NCBI GenBank assembly: GCA_963618735.1
Contig: CAVEUM010000008.1
Span: 21,247 to 85,246, forward strand
Length of the DNA stretch: 64,000 nt
Direction of reading: 5' to 3'
DNA from: CAKUFA01 sp963618735
Lineage (GTDB): Bacteria; Bacillota; Clostridia; Christensenellales; Aristaeellaceae
The notes below the pieces were generated by a model. The model searched no databases, was not told where the DNA came from, and saw only the letters and a program-made list of their open reading frames with translations. The position numbers and the translations under genes are program-made. Below are positions 25,603 through 32,664 of the stretch, piece by piece (the stretch's first letter is position 1; every line of letters starts with the position of its first letter).

Positions 25603-26901
25603 GTGGCAGTGGTGGGACAGGTCCTGGAGGGAATATCAGCGGTGCTTGGCGCGTGGCTGATGATCATGCTGGTTTATCAGATGTATCTGACGCTGTTTGG
25701 GTTCAAGCGTGCTACAAAGGACTATGCGGATCATGATCCGGAAAGTCGCTTTTTGGTGCTGGTGCCCGCCCATAATGAAGAAGCGGTGATTGGGGATATC
25801 ATTGAAAATCTGCAGTCAATGGATTATCCTAAAGAATTGTATGACTTCTATATCATCGCAGATAATTGCACTGACCGCACGGCAGAAGTGGCTCGCAGCC
25901 ATGGTGCAAAGGTCATCGAAACGTGCAAGGCTCATCCTGATGATCCGACAGGAAAGCCTATTGCATTGAAAAAAGCCCTGGAAGAAGTGGGCGAATATCA
26001 GAAGAAGTACGACCTGCTGATGATTTTCGATGCGGATAACCTGATGGATCGAAACATGTTCCGTGAGGTAAACAGCCAGTATCTGGACAAGGACAAGCCT
26101 GACTTTATCCAGTGCTACCTGGGGGCAAAGAACAAGAAAGGCATTATTGCCTGGTTCTACTACACCAGCTACACCATCACCAACCGTTTCTTTCAGCTGG
26201 CGAAGCATCGCCGTGGACTGAACTGCTCCATCGGCGGCACAGGTTTTGCTATTTCTACGGAATACCTGTATCAGCGCGGCGGCTGGACGACCATGAGCCT
26301 TACCGAGGATTTCGAAATTCAGGTAGAGGCAACCCTGGCAGGAAAGCGCATTCTGTGGAACCACAATTGCCGCGTGTACGATGAAAAGCCTACGAGACTG
26401 AAGGCCTCCATGCGACAGAAGCTCCGCTGGGGTCAGGGTCACTGGTACGTTTGCCTGAAGAATACGGGCAAGGTGTTCTCCAGTCTGTTCCATGGAAAAA
26501 TCGGCATTCGGGAATTCTTCAGCGTGCTGACGTACATGTACAGCCTGTCCTCCTACGTGGTGGCGGCCATTCAGCTGATCATTTCCCTGCTGCTGTTGAT
26601 TCCTGCCTTTGAGCATACACCCGAGCCTACGACAGTGGGCGCAACGGTGGTGGGCATTGTGCTGTTCATCTATAGCTACTTTGCCCTGTTCTACCTGGCC
26701 GACTGGATTGATAACAAAATTCCCTTCAAGCTTTCCACCCTGCCGCTGATGCTGGTCAGCTTTGTGGTGAACATGCTGGTTGCCGTGGTGAATCAGGTGG
26801 TTGGCCTTCTGCTGTGCCGCAATCAGCACACTTGGGTGAAAACAGAACATACGCTTTGCAGGGAGACCCTCGCAGAAGAGGAAAGCGAAGCAAAGACGTA
26901 A
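25603..26901 (+). CDS. Membrane glycosyltransferase, family 2
   Basis: 432 residues. The best start is a GTG at 25603, 8 nt after GGAGG; an in-frame TTG at 25585 overlaps that ribosome-binding site. One N-terminal helix (VLGAWLMIMLVYQMYL) precedes a GT-A domain: LVLVPAHNEEAVIG, IIADNCTDRTAEVA, the DxD-like LMIFDADNLMD, and the catalytic LTEDFEIQ and acceptor motif RQKLRWGQGHW (Q/RxxRW). Three or four C-terminal helices follow. The layout is that of processive beta-glycan synthases (cellulose/hyaluronan/poly-GlcNAc type). It stands alone without partner secretion genes. Confidence 0.9.
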   Translation: MAVVGQVLEGISAVLGAWLMIMLVYQMYLTLFGFKRATKDYADHDPESRFLVLVPAHNEEAVIGDIIENLQSMDYPKELYDFYIIADNCTDRTAEVARSHGAKVIETCKAHPDDPTGKPIALKKALEEVGEYQKKYDLLMIFDADNLMDRNMFREVNSQYLDKDKPDFIQCYLGAKNKKGIIAWFYYTSYTITNRFFQLAKHRRGLNCSIGGTGFAISTEYLYQRGGWTTMSLTEDFEIQVEATLAGKRILWNHNCRVYDEKPTRLKASMRQKLRWGQGHWYVCLKNTGKVFSSLFHGKIGIREFFSVLTYMYSLSSYVVAAIQLIISLLLLIPAFEHTPEPTTVGATVVGIVLFIYSYFALFYLADWIDNKIPFKLSTLPLMLVSFVVNMLVAVVNQVVGLLLCRNQHTWVKTEHTLCRETLAEEESEAKT

Positions 26902-26904
26902 AAA

Positions 26905-26947
26905 AGAACAGGAGACACTTCTGAAAAAGCAGTGTCCCCTGTTTTTT
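26905..26947 (+). terminator. Terminator of the glycosyltransferase gene
   Basis: AACAGGAGACACT and AGTGTCCCCTGTT pair with one mismatch and are followed by TTTTTT. Confidence 0.88.
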
Positions 26948-27026
26948 GTGGTTTATGTTGCTTTATTGCAAAATAAAATATAAAATATAACACTGATTAA
27001 ACGTAAAGAAGTGGACAATGGGAAAC

Positions 27027-27983
27027 TTATTGATCGGCACTAGCGGAGTTAAGCAATTTGAGATACGCCTCTTCTGAAATAATAGCAATTGGCACGCCTT
27101 TTTCAATCAGCGCTTCTGCTTTTAACTGCTTGCTACTCTTGGGGTTTCCTTTTGTTGCGCGTAAGTCCTGTATACCACATATCAGATAGTCGGTTTTCTT
27201 TGAAACGGAATTCGAAATGATACCTCCGCGCATAACAACGGCATTTTGAGCTTCTTCGCGTGGCATTGATATGAGGGTACCTGTAAAAACAAACGTCTTT
27301 CCGGCAAATTTGTTACTTACGGGAGCAGAAGGTAAATCATAAACAGGAAGATGTATTATCTTCTTGCGTGAGGTGCTAATTTTTGAACAGCCATCGTATC
27401 CGTATGCATATGCACGTCCGATCCGAATGCTGGCATATTTGGCGACATCATCTATGGAGCTCGCATCTAGCATTTTTGCAAGCTTTATAAAGACACGTCC
27501 ACACATCTCAGCATCATCATCCGCTCTATGGTGTGAGAAACTTCCAAGCTGCAGAGCATAGACGACAGTGTTGAGCTTATGGTTGTCTAATTCTGGAAGA
27601 ATCTGACGTGACATGGCTAGCGTACAGAAAAAGTCAAAGGGCGAAAATGAGAGCCCAGCCTTTTCAGCACACCGTGTAAACACACTAATGTCGAATGTTG
27701 CATTGTGAGCAACAACAATAGAGGCTTGATTGATCAAATTGTACATTTCTGGAAAGAAATCGCTAAATGTAGGCGAGTCAGATACCGCTTCTGCAGTAAT
27801 GGAATGAACCATGACGTTGTAATAGGAAAAGTCTTCATGAGGGTTAAGCAATTGGTGCTTTTTTTCGAGAAGCTCGCCAGTGCAATAATCAAACAAGGCT
27901 AAGCCAACTGAACAAGCACTTGTTCTGCTTCCATTTGCTGTTTCAAAATCAATGCCAAGCACTGTCTGAATTGCGGGACACAC
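27027..27983 (-). CDS. DEDDh 3'-5' exonuclease fused to a BRCT domain
   Basis: 318 residues from a GTG at 27983, 8 nt after AAGGGGG. This start avoids overlap with the upstream gene that ends at 27997; an ATG at 28022 would overlap it. The exonuclease domain (~5-175) has Exo I LGIDFETAN, Exo II VAHNATFDISVF and Exo III HHRADDDAEM, the DnaQ-like pattern. The C-terminal BRCT domain (~225-315) reads GKTFVFTGTLISMPREEAQ...KKTDYLICG, as in NAD-dependent ligase. A DNA-processing role is likely. The gene is AT-rich compared with its neighbours and forms an operon with the Cys-rich protein upstream, so both were probably acquired. Confidence 0.88.
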   Translation of the reverse strand: MCPAIQTVLGIDFETANGSRTSACSVGLALFDYCTGELLEKKHQLLNPHEDFSYYNVMVHSITAEAVSDSPTFSDFFPEMYNLINQASIVVAHNATFDISVFTRCAEKAGLSFSPFDFFCTLAMSRQILPELDNHKLNTVVYALQLGSFSHHRADDDAEMCGRVFIKLAKMLDASSIDDVAKYASIRIGRAYAYGYDGCSKISTSRKKIIHLPVYDLPSAPVSNKFAGKTFVFTGTLISMPREEAQNAVVMRGGIISNSVSKKTDYLICGIQDLRATKGNPKSSKQLKAEALIEKGVPIAIISEEAYLKLLNSASADQ

Positions 27984-27996
27984 AGATCGTACCCCC

Positions 27997-28515
27997 TTAA
28001 TCAATATTCCGCTTAGAACCATAAAAGATTTTTCCTTGCTCCAAATTCGTTCTATATTCACAACCGTTAAAAAAGCGATCATCTTGGTGGATACAGCATT
28101 CCTTTTCAGAACAGCGCATAAAATCATTGCAACATCCGAATGTTTCAGTGATCAAATTTCTGAACAAATAGCGTTTGTAAGCCTGCAATGCGGCAACAAA
28201 GGTGTTGACATCGCTTTCGGATACCATGTTGATTGTGGTAAATGTAGTGACTTTGGAATCGTTTACCTTGCTTGAGTTGAGAATAGATAAAACCTCGGGA
28301 CAAACCTTGATTCTGCTTTTTGCTTTGGAACTTTTTGCAGGAATAAACTCAAAAACTTTGGTGCCATAGAAAGAGTAACTGCGCCCACTTTTTGTGTCGC
28401 TGTGCGTAAAAAGATCTTCATCCGTTTCGCCTTCACGCACACGTTCCAACAAATTTTTAATGTCTTCAAATGATTCTGGAATGGAAACTGTATCAAACAT
28501 GGAAACTTGCGACAT
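27997..28515 (-). CDS. Cys-rich protein of unknown function next to exonuclease-BRCT
   Basis: 172 residues from the ATG at 28515; an in-frame TTG at 28527 sits on the ribosome-binding site. The N-terminal two thirds are acidic to mixed, with SYSFYGTKVFEFIPAK and a central KVCPEVLSILN. The C-terminal ~45 residues hold a cysteine cluster (GCCNDFMRCSEKECCIH then FNGCEYRTNL), probably a zinc-binding module, and end EQGKIFYGSKRNID. I do not recognise the family. It is co-transcribed with the exonuclease-BRCT gene and shares its AT-rich composition, so a joint role in nucleic-acid handling or defence is possible. Confidence 0.7.
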   Translation of the reverse strand: MSQVSMFDTVSIPESFEDIKNLLERVREGETDEDLFTHSDTKSGRSYSFYGTKVFEFIPAKSSKAKSRIKVCPEVLSILNSSKVNDSKVTTFTTINMVSESDVNTFVAALQAYKRYLFRNLITETFGCCNDFMRCSEKECCIHQDDRFFNGCEYRTNLEQGKIFYGSKRNID

Positions 28516-28562
28516 GGTAAGGTTCAATCCTTTCTAAACGGATAGTATTGAAATTTAATAGT

Positions 28563-28591
28563 AGTATATCATATTTTACCAAGAATGTCGA
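28563..28591 (-). promoter_or_regulatory. Promoter of the Cys-rich/exonuclease pair
   Basis: On the minus strand TCGACA (28586-28591) and TATACT (28563-28568) are 17 nt apart. Confidence 0.65.
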
Positions 28592-28712
28592 CTTGACACT
28601 TGAAATTGTTAGAGAAGAGAAACTTTCATTTCTAAGACAATTTAGGAATTTGCGTGCAGGGTGAGAAAATGAAAGTTGCAGTATTGTGGCTGATATGGCT
28701 TCATAACACTAG

Positions 28713-28762
28713 TAAAAATGCATAAGAGAGACAGCACTGTAGGCTGTGTCCCTTATGCATTA
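28713..28762 (-). terminator. Terminator of the hydroxyacid dehydrogenase gene
   Basis: On the minus strand AATGCATAAG and CTTATGCATT form the outer stem with partly paired inner bases, followed by TTTTTAC. Confidence 0.75.
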
Positions 28763-28768
28763 CGAATA

Positions 28769-29710
28769 TTACCGATTCACCTGATTCACAGGTGTTCCGC
28801 CGATGAACTGCCGCAGGTTATCCACAGCTGTATCCATCAGGCGCTGGCGGGCCTCATGGCTGGCCCAAGCAATGTGAGGTGTTACGAACATGTTGTCCAG
28901 CCCCAGCAGGGGATTGTCGGCGCGAATGGGCTCGGTGGACACCACATCGGATGCGGCGGCATAGATTTTGCCGCTCAGAAGCGCTTCACGAAGATCGGCT
29001 TCGTTAATCAGTCCGCCGCGGGCGGTGTTGAGCAGGATTACGCCGTCCTTCATTTTTGCGATGGCGTCCTTGTTAATCATGCCAACGGTTTGCTCGGTCT
29101 GCGGGCAGTGCAGGGAGATGATGTCGCTCTTTGCGTAGAGCTCATCCAGCGTTACGGCGTCCTCGCCAACGCCGTGGCGGCTGTAGTAGATCACCTTCAT
29201 GCCAAAGGCACGAGCCAGCTGAGCGGTTGCCTGACCGATGCGGCCATAACCCACGATGCCGAAGGTCTTGCCTGCAAGCTCCATCAGCGGATAATCCCAA
29301 AAGGCAAAGTCGCGGCAGGCGGTCCAGCGGCCATCCTGCACGGCCTGATTGTGATGGCCAATGCGGTGGCAGATTTCCAGCAGCTGCGCCATAACGAACT
29401 GCGCAACGGTCTGCGTGCCGTAAGATGGTACGTTGGTTACCACAATGCCCTTTTCCTTTGCGGCGGCAATATCGATCACATTAAAGCCTGTGGCCAGCAC
29501 GCCGATGTAGCGCAGATTCGGGCAGGCATCCATGGTTTCACGGGAAATGGGCGTCTTATTGGTCAGAATAACGGGCGCGTCGCCGATGCGGGATACAATA
29601 TCCTCCGGCGCGGTGTAGTCATAAACGGTCAGCTCGCCAAGAGAACCCATGGCATCCCAACTGAGATCGCCGGGATTTTCCACAGCACCGTCCAACACAA
29701 TGATCTTCAT
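28769..29710 (-). CDS. D-isomer-specific 2-hydroxyacid dehydrogenase
   Basis: 313 residues from the ATG at 29710, preceded by AGGAGG. The NAD-binding motif is FGIVGYGRIGQATAQLA. The catalytic set is Arg in LNTARGGLINE, Glu in STEPIRADNPLL and His in TPHIAWAS. It reversibly reduces a 2-oxoacid. The LATGFNVIDIAAAKEKGI stretch resembles glycerate dehydrogenase/hydroxypyruvate reductase, which is the best guess. It is monocistronic, divergent from the beta-glucuronidase gene. Confidence 0.93.
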   Translation of the reverse strand: MKIIVLDGAVENPGDLSWDAMGSLGELTVYDYTAPEDIVSRIGDAPVILTNKTPISRETMDACPNLRYIGVLATGFNVIDIAAAKEKGIVVTNVPSYGTQTVAQFVMAQLLEICHRIGHHNQAVQDGRWTACRDFAFWDYPLMELAGKTFGIVGYGRIGQATAQLARAFGMKVIYYSRHGVGEDAVTLDELYAKSDIISLHCPQTEQTVGMINKDAIAKMKDGVILLNTARGGLINEADLREALLSGKIYAAASDVVSTEPIRADNPLLGLDNMFVTPHIAWASHEARQRLMDTAVDNLRQFIGGTPVNQVNR

Positions 29711-29767
29711 AAGGAAACCTCCTGCAAGGAAATTCATCGCCTGCCTGATATCCGGCGATACCCTTTG

Positions 29768-29796
29768 ATTGTAATGGGCAAACGGGGATTTGGCAA
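29768..29796 (-). promoter_or_regulatory. Promoter of the hydroxyacid dehydrogenase gene
   Basis: On the minus strand TTGCCA (29791-29796) and TACAAT (29768-29773) are 17 nt apart. Confidence 0.7.
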
Positions 29797-29892
29797 GGGG
29801 CAAAGAAGAGGATCACCGTTTTTTTCCTGTTTGTTATGAAAATCCGATCATCAAATTTTTCGGCATACACAGCTGCAAAAACGCGCGAAAGG

Positions 29893-29901
29893 TGATATAC
29901 T
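29893..29901 (+). promoter_or_regulatory. Extended -10 of the beta-glucuronidase gene
   Basis: TGATATACT (TATACT 29896-29901) lies 84 nt before the start codon. No clear -35 is seen. Confidence 0.45.
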
Positions 29902-29985
29902 AAGAACCAGATTGAAAACGAAATCTGTTGCTTTGACGCAGCGGATGCGAAAAATGTATGTCCTTATGGAAAGGAGAACCTGAAT

Positions 29986-31653
29986 ATGTTACGACTGTTT
30001 GATGAGCACAAGGTGCGTCCATTTCATTCTCTCGATGGCCTGTGGAGCCTGACAGTAGAAGACGGCTCGGGTCGCGTGTTCCCTGCCATTGTGCCGGGTG
30101 TCTGGCAATCGATCCCTGCCTTGACGCTGTATCGCGGCAAGGTGAAGTATGAGCGGACGTTCACCGCCGATGCGGACGGCAATCTGCTTCTGCGCTTTTC
30201 CGGCGCAAGCCATACGGCGGATGTTCTGCTGGATGGAAAGCAGATTGGCCACCATTATGACGCTTTCACAGGCTTCCGCTGTGCCGTGCCTGATGTCAAG
30301 GCTGGCGAGCACACATTGACCGTATACGTGGATGACAGCTTCTGCGAGTCTTCTACGCTGCACATTCCCAACGACTACTACACCTATGGCGGCATTACCC
30401 GCCCTGTAGGTGTGGAAAGTGTTCCTGATGCCTACATCGACCTGATGCACTTCACGCCCACGCAATCGGCAGATGGCACGTGGACGGCAGATGTCCTGGT
30501 GACCGTGAAGGCAGTAAAGGACAGCGAGACTGCCCATTTGGTGCTCACAGTGGCGGACGGAAAGGCGGAAGCTGACGTTCCTGCCATGAAGGCTGGGGAA
30601 TCGTCTGACATTGGTGTAAAGCTTCATTGCGAAAAGGTAACGCCTTGGGGACTGATGGATCCCCATCTGTATGATCTGCATGCGGTGCTGGAGCAGAATG
30701 GCGAGGCAGTCGATGACCTCATTGACCGCGTAGGCTTCCGCGTCATCAAAGTCGATGGAGAAAAGATTCTCCTGAATGGCAAGCAGGTTTTCTTGAAGGG
30801 CTTCAATCGTCATGAAGAGTACGGCAGTCAGGGATGCGCGGTGGCCGTCAATGATATGATGGAAGATCTGCAGCTCATGCTGGATATGGGCGTCAACAGT
30901 GTCCGTACCTGCCATTATCCCAATGATCCTCGATTCCTTGACCTGTGTGATGCGCTGGGCATGATGGTGTGGGAGGAATGCCATTCCCGCGCTATTCCCG
31001 GGGAGATTATGCGCAAGCCCCTCTTTAAGGAGCAGATTGACGGCAGTGCCACCGAAATGGTGGTTCAGCACTACAATCACCCCTGCATTTACACCTGGGG
31101 TCTGCTGAATGAATGTGAAAGCGAAACGGAATTCGGCTACGGCATGTACAGCCATGTGATTGATTTGCTGCACAGTCTGGACAAAACTCGTCCTGTAACC
31201 TTTGCGTCCTGCCGCTTCTTTAAGGATGTGTGTCTGGGACTGGTGGACATCGCGTCCTTCAATATTTATCCCCAGTGGTATACCACGGAGGATCCGTCTG
31301 ATTACGCTGACCGTCTGCTGCAGTGGATGGACGAAAGCGGCGCGGCCAACAAGCCCATCATCTTCTCCGAGTTTGGCGCAGGTGCCATTGCGGGCTATCA
31401 TGATCCCATGTATAAGTCCAAGTGGAGCGAGGAACGCCAGGCGGAAATCCTGGATGCACAGCTCAAGGCACTGTGCCACAAAGCGCGTGTTTCCGGTACG
31501 TACATCTGGCAGTTCGCAGATGTCCGCGTAGCCGAACAGTGGGCGATGCACCGCCCCAAGGGGCAGAACAACAAGGGCGTGGTGGACATCTTCCGCCGTC
31601 CCAAATTAGCCTATAACACGGTGAAGGAAAACTATACAAAGCTGGAGCGGTAA
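29986..31653 (+). CDS. GH2 beta-glucuronidase, intracellular
   Basis: 555 residues with AAAGGAG upstream of the ATG. A sugar-binding jelly roll (~1-170), an immunoglobulin-like domain (~170-265) and a TIM barrel (~265-550) make up the GH2 layout. The acid/base is E376 in LLNECES and the nucleophile E462 in FSEFGAGA. The NxK motif that reads the glucuronate carboxylate in beta-glucuronidases is present as N528-N-K530 (GQNNKGVV), which separates it from beta-galactosidases. It has no signal peptide and is shorter than E. coli UidA (~600), so the active-site loops are small. It is monocistronic. Confidence 0.88.
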   Translation: MLRLFDEHKVRPFHSLDGLWSLTVEDGSGRVFPAIVPGVWQSIPALTLYRGKVKYERTFTADADGNLLLRFSGASHTADVLLDGKQIGHHYDAFTGFRCAVPDVKAGEHTLTVYVDDSFCESSTLHIPNDYYTYGGITRPVGVESVPDAYIDLMHFTPTQSADGTWTADVLVTVKAVKDSETAHLVLTVADGKAEADVPAMKAGESSDIGVKLHCEKVTPWGLMDPHLYDLHAVLEQNGEAVDDLIDRVGFRVIKVDGEKILLNGKQVFLKGFNRHEEYGSQGCAVAVNDMMEDLQLMLDMGVNSVRTCHYPNDPRFLDLCDALGMMVWEECHSRAIPGEIMRKPLFKEQIDGSATEMVVQHYNHPCIYTWGLLNECESETEFGYGMYSHVIDLLHSLDKTRPVTFASCRFFKDVCLGLVDIASFNIYPQWYTTEDPSDYADRLLQWMDESGAANKPIIFSEFGAGAIAGYHDPMYKSKWSEERQAEILDAQLKALCHKARVSGTYIWQFADVRVAEQWAMHRPKGQNNKGVVDIFRRPKLAYNTVKENYTKLER

Positions 31654-31659
31654 AATGAG

Positions 31660-31696
31660 CGGGAAGTGCTTCTTTGCGGAAGCACCTCCCGTTTTT
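31660..31696 (+). terminator. Terminator of the beta-glucuronidase gene
   Basis: CGGGAAGTGCTTC and GAAGCACCTCCCG pair with one mismatch, followed by TTTTT. Confidence 0.9.
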
Positions 31697-31698
31697 AC

Positions 31699-31727
31699 TT
31701 GCCTGCAGGCATAGAAAATGGTACAAT
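31699..31727 (+). promoter_or_regulatory. Promoter of the HD/STAS signalling operon
   Basis: TTGCCT (31699-31704) and TACAAT (31722-31727) are 17 nt apart, with TGG making an extended -10. It lies directly behind the previous terminator. Confidence 0.7.
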
Positions 31728-31765
31728 GTTCTGGAAAACAGAATCATAGGGAAGGGGCAAAACAC

Positions 31766-32335
31766 ATGCATAGCATGATCGTAAAAGCCTATCTGTTTGC
31801 CATGTATGCCCATGGCGAGCAAAAACGCAAAGACGGGCTTCCTTATATCATTCACCCGGTGGAAGTGGCCATGGAGCTGGCACGGAATGGCGCAGATGAA
31901 AACCTGATCTGCGCAGGATTCCTGCACGATACCATTGAAGATGCTTATATTACACGTGAGCAGCTGGCTGCCGCGTTCAGTGATGAAATTGCAGACATGG
32001 TCGCGGCAGACAGCGAAAACAAGGAGGACTCCTGGGAAAAGCGGAAGTCGGACGCATTGGAAGCGCTGCGGAAGCCTGGGGACCGAGATCATAAGATGCT
32101 CATGTGCGCGGATAAGCTTTCCAACATTCGCGGCATTTATGAAGGCTTGCAGGAGCAGGGTGAAAACGTGTGGAGCCGCTTCCATCGCGGGCGGGAAAAG
32201 CAGGCATGGGTCTTCCATGAAACGGTGAAAGCGCTGGAACCCCTGGAAGGTCTTCCTATGTATGAAGATCTGAAGCAAATGACGAAAAAAGTATTTGACG
32301 AAGAAGCAACCGATGCACAATCATCGGAGGATTGA
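31766..32335 (+). CDS. HD-domain protein, small alarmone hydrolase-like
   Basis: 189 residues from the ATG at 31766. It has the HD-fold set of the RelA/SpoT hydrolase domain: ATG-side helix KAYLFAMYAHGEQKRKDGLPYIIHPVEVA (first His ligand), GFLHDTIEDA (HD metal pair and ED) and LMCADKLSNIRGI (last Asp). It has no synthetase, TGS or ACT domain, so it is a stand-alone hydrolase of the MESH1/SAH type. It probably removes pyrophosphate from (p)ppGpp or related nucleotides. It is the first gene of an operon with a STAS/SpoIIE partner-switching system, 15 nt ahead of the STAS gene. Confidence 0.83.
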   Translation: MHSMIVKAYLFAMYAHGEQKRKDGLPYIIHPVEVAMELARNGADENLICAGFLHDTIEDAYITREQLAAAFSDEIADMVAADSENKEDSWEKRKSDALEALRKPGDRDHKMLMCADKLSNIRGIYEGLQEQGENVWSRFHRGREKQAWVFHETVKALEPLEGLPMYEDLKQMTKKVFDEEATDAQSSED

Positions 32336-32349
32336 AAGGAAGTGCCTGT

Positions 32350-32664
32350 ATGGCTTTGAACATTGAAAAAAAGACGGGCGAACATGCGGTTCTTACCCTG
32401 ACGGGACGGCTGGATACCAGCACCGCACCGGAAATGGAAGCAGTGCTGGAAAAGATTCTTCCTGAGGCAAAGACCCTGGTGATGGATCTGGAAAAGCTGG
32501 AGTATATCTCCTCCGCGGGTCTGCGGCTGGTTCTGAAGGCGCAGAAGACCATGATGAAGCAGGGCGGCATGAAACTCGTTCATGTGCCGGATGATGTGAT
32601 GGAAGTGTTCAACATTACGGGCTTTGCTGATTTTCTCACCATCGAGAACGGCGCAAATGCATGA
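32350..32664 (+). CDS. STAS-domain anti-anti-sigma factor (RsbV-like)
   Basis: 104 residues from the ATG at 32350. It is a single STAS domain with LTLTGRLDTSTAPEMEAVL and the phosphorylation loop LEYISSAGLRLVLKAQ, where the second Ser of ISSAG is the usual target. In partner-switching systems the unphosphorylated form binds the anti-sigma kinase. The next gene overlaps its stop (ATGA) and encodes a protein with both a phosphatase and a kinase-type ATPase domain, so the two are probably partners. Confidence 0.93.
   Translation: MALNIEKKTGEHAVLTLTGRLDTSTAPEMEAVLEKILPEAKTLVMDLEKLEYISSAGLRLVLKAQKTMMKQGGMKLVHVPDDVMEVFNITGFADFLTIENGANA

Noticed and set aside
28022..28127. Longer N-terminus for the exonuclease-BRCT protein
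   Set aside because: It would overlap the upstream gene in another frame. The GTG at 27983 follows AAGGGGG and starts right before the exonuclease domain.
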